64,000 nucleotides of DNA, from NCBI GenBank assembly GCA_038528965.1, contig JBCBEC010000003.1:358097-422096 (forward strand), given 5' to 3'. This document shows positions 54,391-63,926 of this stretch, in pieces. Source of the DNA: Lewinella sp038528965 (lineage in GTDB: Bacteria; Bacteroidota; Bacteroidia; Chitinophagales; Saprospiraceae). The notes below the pieces were generated by a model. That model saw only the letters and a list, made by a program, of their open reading frames with translations. It searched no databases and was not told the DNA's origin. A program made the position numbers and the translations under genes. Within the stretch, counting starts at the first letter, position 1. Each line of letters begins with the position of its first letter.

Positions 54391-55359
54391 TCAGAAGTTC
54401 TCTTTATTTGATTCTTTATAGAGGGCCGCTAAGACTACCTGCCCTACCGCTTGCAGGGTTCGTTTGTCAATGATGTCCAAATTATCAGCGTGGGTATGGT
54501 GATAGCTCCCGAAGGCTCCACTTTCTTTAATATTGATAATGTCGATCATGGGAATATCGGTATTCTCTACAATGAAGCGATGATCATCCGTATAAAAGCC
54601 CGCGGTTCGGTTCACGAAGTAATTACCGTGGCGCATGGCCTGGGCAAGCCGCCAGATTTTCTCCACTTCCTGCGGCGCGCTCTGTCGGGAAAAGCCCTCT
54701 TTGGGGAACGTGGCCTGTTTAGCGCCTACCATGTCCAGTAGAATCCCGTACTTAATCTCATAGTTCTCCTCGTGTAAATTCTTTGACCAGTGCTGTGATC
54801 CGAGGCCCCAAGAATAATCATTACCTGGTTGATCGGAGCCATAGTCCTCCGCATCAAAGAAGATCACATCCACGCCCATTGGTATGGGGTTCTTCTTGAG
54901 TTGTCGAGCAATTTCGAGAATGACTGCTACTCCACTCGCTCCGTCATCAGCTCCATCAATGGGGCGATCAGTTGCGGTGGTGTCTTTATCGGCAATATGT
55001 CTGGTATCATAGTGGGCACAAAGGAGCAGTCTTTCCTTGACTTGCGGATTGTAACGCCCGATGATATTTGTCCCATCTAAGGTTTGGCCGTTGTAAGCTG
55101 TTGCTTGAAACGCCTGGGGAATCACTGCAAAACCGGAAGACTGAAGTGACTTTATGAGCCAGTCCTTACAGTTCTCATGTTCAGGCGTGTTCATATAGCG
55201 ATGACCAAATCCTACCTGCTGTTCCAGAAAGACATAACAACTATCCGCATTGAATTGAGGAATCGCGACAGTGTGGTCCTCCTGCGGAACTTTATCCGTC
55301 TTGTCGAACTCACAAGCCAACAATATTACAATTACTAGTAACAGCGCGCAGCTTCGCAT
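54391..55359 (-). CDS. Glutaminyl-peptide cyclotransferase-like M28 family lipoprotein
   Basis: The 322-residue protein has a lipoprotein signal (LLVIVILLAC) and an M28-type domain with zinc ligands in HYDTR, DGADDGASG, FFDAEDYG and HTHADN, plus YGILLDMVGA. The stretch DRPIDGADDGASGVAVILEIARQ and the GSQHW region are closely like type II (animal-type) glutaminyl cyclases of Porphyromonas and relatives, more than aminopeptidases. It should convert N-terminal Gln of exported proteins to pyroglutamate in the periplasm. T9SS cargo with Gln after the signal (both proteases here) would be substrates; that link is inferred. It follows the AAA+ gene by 86 bases. Confidence 0.8.
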   Translation of the reverse strand: MRSCALLLVIVILLACEFDKTDKVPQEDHTVAIPQFNADSCYVFLEQQVGFGHRYMNTPEHENCKDWLIKSLQSSGFAVIPQAFQATAYNGQTLDGTNIIGRYNPQVKERLLLCAHYDTRHIADKDTTATDRPIDGADDGASGVAVILEIARQLKKNPIPMGVDVIFFDAEDYGSDQPGNDYSWGLGSQHWSKNLHEENYEIKYGILLDMVGAKQATFPKEGFSRQSAPQEVEKIWRLAQAMRHGNYFVNRTAGFYTDDHRFIVENTDIPMIDIINIKESGAFGSYHHTHADNLDIIDKRTLQAVGQVVLAALYKESNKENF

Positions 55360-55445
55360 TTTTTAACTTGGTTTTGATTGCTACTCTGATGCACCTTCCC
55401 CTGAAAGAGGCTAACCCTCCCCCACTCTAGCGCCCGAGCACTCTC

Positions 55446-58094
55446 CTAGCCCATTACATCAAATAGCCCCTTCAGCACCTTATCCATGTTTCCAGTTTGC
55501 CACTTATTATGCGCATCCTTACACTGTTTACTATCCATATTAAATCGGCGTACCACCTGCCCACGCTCTTGATCAGCAAAAGCCCGGAAGGCGCGTTTGG
55601 GATCATCCAAGAGGAAGTATTCGCTAGAATCCAGTGGATATACATCAATTCTCACCCGTGCCTTTTCGATCATTTTGCTACGGCTAGACTTTTGTTCACG
55701 CAAGTGAAAACCGTGCTCATTTTTCAGGATAGCGTAGCAGCCAAAACCACTAAAATGGAATATGGTATAGAGCTTACCCTCACTCTTGCCGGAGCCTACT
55801 CTTTTGGCATTCATCTTCCGGCGTTTAGCCCAGGCAAAATACATATCTACCATGCGCTGCCCCCACTTGGCGTCCTTCTCCTCGTAGTTGACCATGAGCA
55901 GAGCATCTTGTGGTTCTTGACTTTGGTAGGACTGGAGTGAGGTACTGAGTAGATATACCTTCTGAGCTAGCTTTTTGAGGATCGATGGGTCGAATTCAAG
56001 GCGTACCTTATCCGGGTCTTCCAAACGTTCGAATAGCTTTTCTGTCGTCTCAAACGCGGCTTCAAAACGATCGTAGTATTCGATCAGGGAAAGCACATTG
56101 TGGCGATCTGGGCTTTGCCAAAAGTCGGCCTGCCCCATTTCGTTCATGGAGTCCTCCTTGCTATCAGCAATATCCGAATCCAGATAGGCTTGTCGTAATT
56201 GCTCAAATTCACTTTTGATACAAGTAAACTCCGCCAGGGAACCGTAGCATTCGCGCAGGATGGTTTTTAGATCAAGCGTCTTTGACTTCTGTTCCTGATA
56301 CTGTTGTCGTTTGAGCTTTTCTTCCCAAGTCAAGTTGGGCTCGTCGGGGTCGATGAAGCGTACCTTGAGGTTGTCTTTCTTACCACGGCTGACCAGTAAG
56401 AACTGATCTCCTTTCGGGAAATTGTGGTTGACAATGGTGGTAGCCAAGGGGGCAAGGAGGTACTGTTCAATAGCTCGCTTCAGCGGACGGGCGCCCAAGT
56501 TTTTGGTGTAGCCCTTCTCTAGCAAAAACTCAATAGCTGATTCCTCCATATCCAAGGCCCATTTCTTATTCCGCAGGCCCCGGCGCTGAAGTACTTTCCG
56601 CAATTCAATATCTAGAATCTTACCCAATGCGACCTGATTCAAGGCATTGAAAACCACAATCTTATCGATCCGGTTAACGAACTCTGGCCGGAAGGTCTCA
56701 TTAACGGCTTCCGTAACGCTATCTTCAGGCTTATATACTTCCTCCGCACTGTCTTCCACCACTTCACTATTGAAACCTACCAGACGGCGCCCCGCATTGG
56801 AAGCCGGAATAGCGGCGCCAATATTGGAGGTCATGATAATGATCGACTGGCGGAAATCAACACTGGTGCCTTGGCTATCGGACAGGCGACCATCATCGAA
56901 GATTTGTAGGAAAAGGTCCCAGATACGATGGTGTGCTTTCTCAAACTCATCCAGCAGAATGACCGAAAAGGGCGTTTTTCGAATCTTGTTGACCAGAGAG
57001 GTAGAATTGTGCACCGTACCGTAGTCGCCAAATATCTTAGTGTAAGAATCCGCCGACTGAAACTCAGACATATCCAGCCGGATCATCCGGTCGGGAGAAC
57101 TGAACAGGTATTCTGCTAAGATTTTGGTGATCTCAGTCTTGCCCGTTCCCGTTGGCCCCACAAAGAGGAATACCCCGAAGGGCTTTGAGGGGTCCGTCAG
57201 GCCGGCTTTAATCATCGCGATGCGCTCCACAAGCACGTTAACGGCTTCCTCCTGTCCGACGACCTTCGAATTAAAGCGAGTGCGTATCTCATCTAGGTCG
57301 AGCTTTTGGTTATCGTTCAGAATGCTAATGGGCAAGCCCGTGTGGGAACTAAGGGCCTCGTAGAAAGAATCCATCACAAAGGGCTGAGCATTCCCTCTAA
57401 ACTTGGCCTTGGTATAAGTAAAGAAGTCGAGCAATGCCCCAGGGTTTTCCCGGTAGGACAAATACTGACGGGTGATAAAGAAGAGCTCTTCTAACTGCTC
57501 GTCCTTGATCAGTTTCCACTTATTGGGCTGATCATCGTTTTCAATCCACTTCTTAGCCAACTCAATTGTTTCCTCTTGCGTTGAGGGGACCACGCGGAAG
57601 ATTTCAAATATATTTTGAACTTCCGGCTGAAGGGCCAATAATTTCTCTAAATCACTATCCGTGATTTCACCGATCAACTTGACGAGGCCTTTGTTAAGGG
57701 CCGGAGTGATCATATCCAGAATACCCGAAGGATTATTGCTGTGCTTACCGGCGTAATAAAGGCGGTGAAAATTTGGAGCGATCCACAGCATATTTTTCTC
57801 CTGCAGACCACTGATCATATCCTCTACCTCTTCCTCTAATTGACCGATGTATTGATTACCAGCTTTGAGGTTAGTAGCGGTGGTCGTGATGGAACTCACG
57901 CCTAGCATTTGCATAGCATGAGCGATCCGGTTAATGAGTGTGGTTTTTCCTACTCCACGCTCTCCGGAGATTAGTATCGGTTTTGATTTTTCTTGCAGCA
58001 GCAGAAGCGTGACCTTCTCCACGATTTCGAGCATATCCTCGGCTTCCACATAATTGGCTGGTAGTTGATCCGCTGACCAGAAGGTTCCTTTCAT
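55446..58094 (-). CDS. ClpA/B-like AAA+ ATPase fused to a release factor 2-like domain without GGQ
   Basis: The 882-residue protein has two AAA+ modules without a ClpB M-domain. NBD1 has Walker A GERGVGKT (44-51) but its Walker B reads LWIAPNFHRL (about 103-111) in place of LFIDE, so it should bind but not hydrolyse ATP. NBD2 is intact: GPTGTGKT (313-320), ILLDEFEKAH (D382, E383), GARPLKRAIE in the ClpB-type small domain (to about 580). Residues about 605-882 align with RF2: ADFWQSPDRHNVL (N-terminal domain), WGQRMVDMYFAWAKRR, FHFSGFGCYAILKNEHGFH (PCRF core), RVRIDVYPLDSS, then VVRRFNMDSKQCKD...NMDKVLKGLFDVM at the C terminus. The GGQ domain and the SPF stop-codon motif are absent. A ribosome-linked remodelling role is plausible but unproven. 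Confidence 0.85.
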   Translation of the reverse strand: MKGTFWSADQLPANYVEAEDMLEIVEKVTLLLLQEKSKPILISGERGVGKTTLINRIAHAMQMLGVSSITTTATNLKAGNQYIGQLEEEVEDMISGLQEKNMLWIAPNFHRLYYAGKHSNNPSGILDMITPALNKGLVKLIGEITDSDLEKLLALQPEVQNIFEIFRVVPSTQEETIELAKKWIENDDQPNKWKLIKDEQLEELFFITRQYLSYRENPGALLDFFTYTKAKFRGNAQPFVMDSFYEALSSHTGLPISILNDNQKLDLDEIRTRFNSKVVGQEEAVNVLVERIAMIKAGLTDPSKPFGVFLFVGPTGTGKTEITKILAEYLFSSPDRMIRLDMSEFQSADSYTKIFGDYGTVHNSTSLVNKIRKTPFSVILLDEFEKAHHRIWDLFLQIFDDGRLSDSQGTSVDFRQSIIIMTSNIGAAIPASNAGRRLVGFNSEVVEDSAEEVYKPEDSVTEAVNETFRPEFVNRIDKIVVFNALNQVALGKILDIELRKVLQRRGLRNKKWALDMEESAIEFLLEKGYTKNLGARPLKRAIEQYLLAPLATTIVNHNFPKGDQFLLVSRGKKDNLKVRFIDPDEPNLTWEEKLKRQQYQEQKSKTLDLKTILRECYGSLAEFTCIKSEFEQLRQAYLDSDIADSKEDSMNEMGQADFWQSPDRHNVLSLIEYYDRFEAAFETTEKLFERLEDPDKVRLEFDPSILKKLAQKVYLLSTSLQSYQSQEPQDALLMVNYEEKDAKWGQRMVDMYFAWAKRRKMNAKRVGSGKSEGKLYTIFHFSGFGCYAILKNEHGFHLREQKSSRSKMIEKARVRIDVYPLDSSEYFLLDDPKRAFRAFADQERGQVVRRFNMDSKQCKDAHNKWQTGNMDKVLKGLFDVMG

Positions 58095-58437
58095 TATTAC
58101 GCAGTGGTGTTTTTAGGTTGCTATGATTGGGCTTTTTACAAATTAAGGGACGCGTACAATCATCAAAGACAAGCGCTTATAAAAGCGACGCCTAAGATAA
58201 GAACAAACATGAGAGATAAGCAACGTGGCGGGGAGTTACTTCCTCCTCCGAGGGAAAGGGAAAGCAAATTTCGTACTGCCGATACCAGTGTTCGTCTTGG
58301 TCTTAGTTCTCTTCCGTTTGTTGTTTACTCATTGCTCTTTCCATCACACTTGAGCGCAATTCTGAAATTCCTTCCGCATTTCTGATGCCGGTTTGGCATT
58401 TTTACGACCTTTGCGCAAACCTCGAACGTACAGGCTG
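58095..58437. other. Divergent intergenic region between the AAA+ gene and purL
   Basis: About 340 bases. A weak hairpin (ATGCC-GGTTT-GGCAT followed by TTTTT, near 58384-58403) lies upstream of purL. It should hold both promoters. No gene is seen. Confidence 0.4.
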
Positions 58438-61400
58438 ATGATTCACTTTTTTGGGACCCCTCAACGTATTGTATTTGCCGTACAGGCAACCGATTCCATT
58501 GCTGTAAACGACATCCCTAAGCTAAGCTGGCTATTTGGCGATCAGCCGCGGCTGGAAGGTAAGAGTGTCAATGGGCACTTCGTTGGCCCACGGGCAGCTA
58601 TGGTCTCTCCTTGGAGCACTAATGCCGTGGAGATTACCCAAAACATGGGTATCAGTGGTATCCAGCGCATCGAGCGCTACACGCCATTCACCACAGATAG
58701 TGATTTCGACCCCATGCTGAATCAGCAATTTCAGGAGTTGGGTCAAGACTTGTTCTCTATCAATATCAAACCGGAGTCTGTGCAACCCATCGAGGATATC
58801 GCAGCTTATAACGTATCCGAAGGATTAGCACTGAGCGAAGAGGAAGTCCGTTATTTGGACCAAGTCTCAGAGCGCATTGGCCGCAAGCTAACCGATTCAG
58901 AAGTGTTCGGTTTTTCCCAGATTAATAGTGAACACTGCCGGCATAAGATTTTCAACGGTAGCTTCGTAATTGACGGAGAAGAACAGCCGCATTCTCTATT
59001 TTCCTTGATTAAGAAAACCTCGAAGGCACATCCCAATAGTATTGTATCAGCCTACAAGGACAATGTTGCTTTTCTGAAAGGGCCACAACTCAATCAATTT
59101 GCACCGGAGCAGCCAGATGCGCCCTCTAACTACGGCAAAAAAGAAGTAGATACGGTCGTTTCCTTGAAAGCTGAGACCCATAATTTCCCTACCACCGTGG
59201 AACCCTTTAATGGAGCGGCAACCGGAAGTGGTGGTGAAATCCGCGACCGTATGGCAGGCGGTATTGGCTCCTTACCCCTTGCTGGTACTGCGGTCTACAT
59301 GACTGCCTATTCACGTCTGCAGCAGAATCGCCCCTGGGAAGGGGCCATGCCCGAGCGCCAATGGCTCTACCAGACGCCCATGGATATTTTGATCAAAGCT
59401 TCTAACGGAGCTTCTGATTTTGGGAACAAGTTTGGCCAACCCCTTATTGCTGGTTCACTACTCACCTTCGAACACGCCGAGCACGCGCGCAAGTTGGGCT
59501 TTGATAAAGTGATCATGCTGGCGGGAGGTGTTGGTTCGGGCATCACAGATCAGGCGCTGAAAAAAACACCTCAAAAAGGCGACAAGATCGTACTACTGGG
59601 GGGAGACAACTACCGGATTGGAATGGGCGGTGCTGCCGTTTCCTCTGCCGATACGGGAGCATTTAATACCGGCATCACGCTCAATGCGGTACAGCGTTCC
59701 AATCCCGAAATGCAGAAACGGGTATCTAACGCGATACGCAGCCTGGTGGAAAGCACGCAAAACCCCATTGTAGCTATTCACGATCACGGGGCGGGTGGTC
59801 ACCTCAACTGCTTTTCCGAGTTGGTAGAAGATACTGGCGGCCGCATTGAGCTAGACCAACTCCCAATTGGTGACCCTACGCTTTCTGCTAAGGAAATACT
59901 AGGTAATGAATCGCAGGAACGGATGGGGCTCATTGTAGCCGAAGAGGACCTGGGGCTACTCCGCAGAATAGCGGAACGCGAACGTGCACCGATGTACGTG
60001 GTAGGCGAAGTAACTGGTGATATGCGCTTTTCGGCAGTTTCAGCATCCAACAATGAAAAACCACTGGACCTAGATCTGGCAGACCTGTTTGGTAGCTCGC
60101 CAAAAACAATCATGAACGACCAAGCGGTTGATCGGCAATACGAGGCGGTTGATTATGACACAGCGAAGCTACACGAGTATTTGGAGCAAGTGCTGCGTCT
60201 AGAGGCGGTAGCCTGCAAGGACTGGCTCACCAATAAGGTGGACCGTTGTGTAGGAGGGCTAGTTGCCAAGCAGCAGTGTGCTGGCACACTGCAGCTACCT
60301 CTGAATAATTGCGGGGTAATGGCGTTGGGTTTTGACACCATGCACGGGGTAGCTACATCGATTGGCCACGCGCCGATCAACTCCCTGATTGACCCAAAAG
60401 CTGGATCAAGGAACGCTATCGCAGAAGCGCTGACCAATTTGGTTTGGGCTCCGCTGGAAGATGGCCTAAGGTCTGTCTCCCTTTCCGCTAACTGGATGTG
60501 GCCGTGCCGCAACGAGGGCGAAGACGCACGCTTGTACCAGGCTGTGGAAGCTGTTTCGGATTTCTGTATCGCACTTGGCATCAACGTACCAACCGGAAAG
60601 GATTCGCTTTCCATGAAGCAAAAATATCCCGACGGTGATGTGCTGGCCCCGGGCACGGTGGTCATTTCTAGCGTAGGCGTCTGTGAGGACATCAATCAGA
60701 TTGTTGAGCCGGTGTTCCAGAAAGATGCTGGTCCGGTGTATTACATCAACTTCTCGCAAGATGCATTCCAATTGGGTGGTAGCTCTTTTGCGCAAGTGCG
60801 CAATAAGATTGGTGCACAAGGGCCGGATGTAAAAGAGGTTGAAAAACTAGCTGCTGGTTTTAATGCCTTGCAAGGGCTAATCAAGAAGGGGGTAATCGTA
60901 GCGGGGCATGATGTAGCTTCTGGCGGTTTGATCACCACTTTGTTAGAAATGTGTTTTTCGGATACGGACTTATCGGCCGAATTAGACCTAAGTGACCTAG
61001 GAGAGTCGGATTCTATAAGGGTTCTCTTTGCAGAAAATGCCGGTGTAGTCATCCAATTGAAGGACGAAGCTAGTGTGGCGGAATTGGAGAACTTCCCTAT
61101 CCCCTGCCACCCCATTGGGGTTGTCACAAGCGGAGACACGCTACGTATCCGAAACAACGACAATCGCCACGAATTTGACATTCCTAAGCTACGGGATGTC
61201 TGGTACGAAACCTCCTGGCTGCTGGATCAAAAACAGACCGCTAATGGGCTAGCGGACGAACGCTACGCCAATTATAAGAAACAACCACTGCGGTACGGCT
61301 TCCCCGCACATTTCACGGGCGCGCTTCCTAATATCGATGTTAGTAACCCCAAGCCCAAAGCGGCGATTCTGCGAGAAAAAGGAAGTAATTCTGAACGCGA

Positions 61401-62097
61401 ATTGGCTCACGCACTGTACTTGGCTGGTTTTGAGGTACGGGATGTACACATGACGGATTTAATGACCGGTAAAGAAACCCTGGAGGACATCCAGTTTTTG
61501 GGCGCAGTAGGTGGTTTCTCCAATTCGGATGTTCTGGGATCGGCTAAAGGCTGGGCGGGTACATTTAAGTACAATGAAAACGCCAAGAAAGCCCTGGAAG
61601 CGTTTTTTGCGCGTGAGGATGTATTATCTATCGGTATTTGTAATGGCTGTCAGCTGTTTATGGAATTGGGGTTGATCTACCCGGAGCAAGTCCCGCACCC
61701 GTTGATGGACTTCAACGATTCTCAAAAGCACGAAAGCGGGTTCACGAGTGTCAAAATTGGTCAGAACAACTCGGTGATGTTGTCCAATTTGGAAGGCAGC
61801 ACCCTGGGCGTTTGGATTTCGCACGGTGAGGGGAAGTTCAACCTACCTTTAGCGGAGTCGAATTATGAAATCGTGGCCAAATACGCCTACGAAGGCTATC
61901 CTTCTAATCCTAACGGCAGCAGTTATCATACAGCCATGTTAGTGAGCCCTGATGGCCGCCACCTGGCCACTATGCCGCATGTAGAGCGATCGATGTTTCC
62001 TTGGAACTGGGCTCATTACCCGCGGCACCGACAAGACGAAGTTTCCCCGTGGATACAGGCCTTCGTCAATGCTCGGGATTGGCTGGTGAATCAATAA
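58438..62097 (+). CDS. purL: Phosphoribosylformylglycinamidine synthase
   Basis: PurL (FGAM synthase) converts FGAR, Gln and ATP to FGAM in purine synthesis. This is the large single-chain form (1219 residues): an N-terminal PurS-like region, two AIR-synthetase-like halves (SLKAETHNFPTTVEPFNGAATGSGG; NLVWAPLEDG; NVPTGKDSLSMKQKYPDG) and a C-terminal class I glutaminase with nucleophile Cys in GICNGCQLF and HGEGKF for the catalytic His. I chose the ATG at 58438 (MIHFFGTPQ) over the TTG at 58393 because it gives the usual N terminus. It is monocistronic. Confidence 0.96.
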   Translation: MIHFFGTPQRIVFAVQATDSIAVNDIPKLSWLFGDQPRLEGKSVNGHFVGPRAAMVSPWSTNAVEITQNMGISGIQRIERYTPFTTDSDFDPMLNQQFQELGQDLFSINIKPESVQPIEDIAAYNVSEGLALSEEEVRYLDQVSERIGRKLTDSEVFGFSQINSEHCRHKIFNGSFVIDGEEQPHSLFSLIKKTSKAHPNSIVSAYKDNVAFLKGPQLNQFAPEQPDAPSNYGKKEVDTVVSLKAETHNFPTTVEPFNGAATGSGGEIRDRMAGGIGSLPLAGTAVYMTAYSRLQQNRPWEGAMPERQWLYQTPMDILIKASNGASDFGNKFGQPLIAGSLLTFEHAEHARKLGFDKVIMLAGGVGSGITDQALKKTPQKGDKIVLLGGDNYRIGMGGAAVSSADTGAFNTGITLNAVQRSNPEMQKRVSNAIRSLVESTQNPIVAIHDHGAGGHLNCFSELVEDTGGRIELDQLPIGDPTLSAKEILGNESQERMGLIVAEEDLGLLRRIAERERAPMYVVGEVTGDMRFSAVSASNNEKPLDLDLADLFGSSPKTIMNDQAVDRQYEAVDYDTAKLHEYLEQVLRLEAVACKDWLTNKVDRCVGGLVAKQQCAGTLQLPLNNCGVMALGFDTMHGVATSIGHAPINSLIDPKAGSRNAIAEALTNLVWAPLEDGLRSVSLSANWMWPCRNEGEDARLYQAVEAVSDFCIALGINVPTGKDSLSMKQKYPDGDVLAPGTVVISSVGVCEDINQIVEPVFQKDAGPVYYINFSQDAFQLGGSSFAQVRNKIGAQGPDVKEVEKLAAGFNALQGLIKKGVIVAGHDVASGGLITTLLEMCFSDTDLSAELDLSDLGESDSIRVLFAENAGVVIQLKDEASVAELENFPIPCHPIGVVTSGDTLRIRNNDNRHEFDIPKLRDVWYETSWLLDQKQTANGLADERYANYKKQPLRYGFPAHFTGALPNIDVSNPKPKAAILREKGSNSERELAHALYLAGFEVRDVHMTDLMTGKETLEDIQFLGAVGGFSNSDVLGSAKGWAGTFKYNENAKKALEAFFAREDVLSIGICNGCQLFMELGLIYPEQVPHPLMDFNDSQKHESGFTSVKIGQNNSVMLSNLEGSTLGVWISHGEGKFNLPLAESNYEIVAKYAYEGYPSNPNGSSYHTAMLVSPDGRHLATMPHVERSMFPWNWAHYPRHRQDEVSPWIQAFVNARDWLVNQ

Positions 62098-62205
62098 AGC
62101 TAGTGTGAAGAGTGCCGGACGTTAAGTAGGTGACGGAGGCTTCCAAATGAATGGCATCAAAGTTTAGTAGAAAGACAATAATTTATTTTCTCATTCGTGA
62201 CTACT

Positions 62206-62643
62206 TCAAATGAATAGATCATAAGTGTAATCTTTGCTTTTCATTATTCCACCCCGCTTTTGGTAGAAAGAGATTGCCTTATCATTCCATTCAGGAACCT
62301 GCCAGCGAATTTTTGTGCAGCCTTTCTCACTGGCAATTATCACTAATCTTTCGAAAAGCGCTGTACCAATCTTTTTCCCTCTAAACTCTTCAATGACATA
62401 TAGGTCATCAAGAAAGAGCGTTTTACCACTCCAAGAGAAGAATGACAAAGTATAAATTGCGAATCCGACAATGATCCCATTACAGGTAGCTAAGAGAAAA
62501 GAAAAGCTGTCTTTTTCTTCCAGTAAAGTTTCCAGCGACATCGTGAAATTTTCGCCTGCTCTCAAGAAAATACTGAAGTCGACTAATAATTCGTACAAGT
62601 TACCAATATCCGATGTGCCCCCTTGATAAATATGTAAATTCAA
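62206..62643 (-). CDS. GNAT family N-acetyltransferase
   Basis: The 145-residue protein has the GNAT fold with the acetyl-CoA pyrophosphate-binding motif EFRGKKIGTALFERL, the beta-4/beta-5 core LFLDDLYVIEE, and a C-terminal WNDKAISFYQKRGG. The closest resemblance is to acetyltransferases of diamine or small-molecule amines, but the substrate is unknown. It is downstream of the radical SAM gene by 34 bases on the same strand and shares its A+T-rich composition, so the two may be one operon. Confidence 0.85.
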   Translation of the reverse strand: MNLHIYQGGTSDIGNLYELLVDFSIFLRAGENFTMSLETLLEEKDSFSFLLATCNGIIVGFAIYTLSFFSWSGKTLFLDDLYVIEEFRGKKIGTALFERLVIIASEKGCTKIRWQVPEWNDKAISFYQKRGGIMKSKDYTYDLFI

Positions 62644-62677
62644 AACTGTAATCCTTTAGTCGTAAGAGAAATATTGA

Positions 62678-63859
62678 TCATTGATACTTTACGGACAAGG
62701 CTTTATCTGGACACATATTACATATTGAAAAACCATTGGATTCTACGATCTGGTCCTGCATCTTAAAGCGAAGATTACTAAGCCAAATATCTTTTATAGA
62801 CTGGCTCTCTACTGACCCATATATGATATCAGGGAACTGCTTACATGCAACAACACTTCCATCAACATCGATATCCATCTTAACAAGATTCTTGTAGCAA
62901 CTCATGGTATTTGGTCCTTTACGCAGTGTAGGATTGTAATGCCTTACCGATTCATCTAAGTCGTGATTAGGCATTGACCAAATCAACGTACCGGTTTTAG
63001 ACATCTCCTTACACTCTTCAATAATTTTGTGGACTTTGTGTGGATCAGGCAACAGATCCCTCTCTAAGACGAATCCCTTAGATGAAATGTCCTCTGAGAG
63101 CTGCAAATAGTCATATTGTGTAAGCTGATTAAGGTACAAATCCGACTCGGTCTCTGTAAGAAACCATAGGTTATTCAAAACAACCCAATCCACTCCAATT
63201 TCAACTAATTCCTGACATAACACTTTAATTGAGTCTAAATTTTGCCTTGTTACAGTTATTTGTACACCAAACACATTCTGCGTTTCTAAAGAGTTTCTCA
63301 GTTGCACGGCATTTCGAAGATTATTCATAGTCTTCTTAAAGCTTCCCTTCTTCCCTCTGATTTCATCATGAATGTCCTCAGTTCCATCAATTGAGAACAC
63401 CCAGACTGTTTTGTATGAAGCATCAGAAATCAAATCTAAATAGTGATGGAGTAGCACTCCATTAGTTAGGATAGTTACAACACCAGCAGCTTCCTGAAAA
63501 CGTTCATAGACTGTTCGAAAGTTCTTATTCAGCAGTGGTTCTCCCCCCCATAAAGTGACCCAAGGGAATGTCTCCCAATCTTTTATTTCGTCAGCTATCT
63601 CAATAAGTTTATCCGTCGACATTTCATGCTCATACTTGCTACGATCATCCTGAAAACACATCTTACATGTAAGGTTACATTTGTAGGTTAATGATATACC
63701 TACATATGGAGGTAGAAACTTCCGGTATCCTTCTCTTGATTTATATAGCTCAATGATATTAGACGTTCTGATGCTGAATTTTTCAAATTCAGCGTAATAC
63801 CATGGATGTAACTTATAAAAAGCCAGTTGTTCTTCAGATAAAAACTCTTTCGTCCACAT
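62678..63859 (-). CDS. Radical SAM/SPASM-type protein
   Basis: The 393-residue protein has the radical SAM cluster site CNLTCKMC (CxxxCxxC), the GGEPLL motif, ILTNGVLL, and a C-terminal Cys-rich segment (VVACKQFPDIIYG ... CNMCPDK) typical of a SPASM/twitch extension with auxiliary Fe-S ligation. Such proteins modify peptides or other substrates using S-adenosylmethionine. No precursor peptide gene is visible beside it. The gene is A+T-rich. The start ATG (63857-63859) and upstream 10 bases are repeated in inverted form at 63927-64000. Confidence 0.9.
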   Translation of the reverse strand: MWTKEFLSEEQLAFYKLHPWYYAEFEKFSIRTSNIIELYKSREGYRKFLPPYVGISLTYKCNLTCKMCFQDDRSKYEHEMSTDKLIEIADEIKDWETFPWVTLWGGEPLLNKNFRTVYERFQEAAGVVTILTNGVLLHHYLDLISDASYKTVWVFSIDGTEDIHDEIRGKKGSFKKTMNNLRNAVQLRNSLETQNVFGVQITVTRQNLDSIKVLCQELVEIGVDWVVLNNLWFLTETESDLYLNQLTQYDYLQLSEDISSKGFVLERDLLPDPHKVHKIIEECKEMSKTGTLIWSMPNHDLDESVRHYNPTLRKGPNTMSCYKNLVKMDIDVDGSVVACKQFPDIIYGSVESQSIKDIWLSNLRFKMQDQIVESNGFSICNMCPDKALSVKYQ

Positions 63860-63869
63860 AATCTTAAAT
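63796..63869 (-). repeat. Left arm of a perfect inverted repeat around the radical SAM start
   Basis: Seventy-four bases covering the first 64 bases of the radical SAM gene and 10 bases upstream are repeated perfectly, in inverted orientation, at 63927-64000. Confidence 0.95.
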
Positions 63870-63926
63870 TTTGAGGTTTATATGATGATTATTAAAAAAC
63901 AAGTTATAAGCATTATCAAGCATCTT

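Noticed and set aside
60153..60695. 180-residue minus-strand open frame inside purL
   Set aside because: Shadow of purL; Ser/Thr-rich artefact composition and no homology signal.
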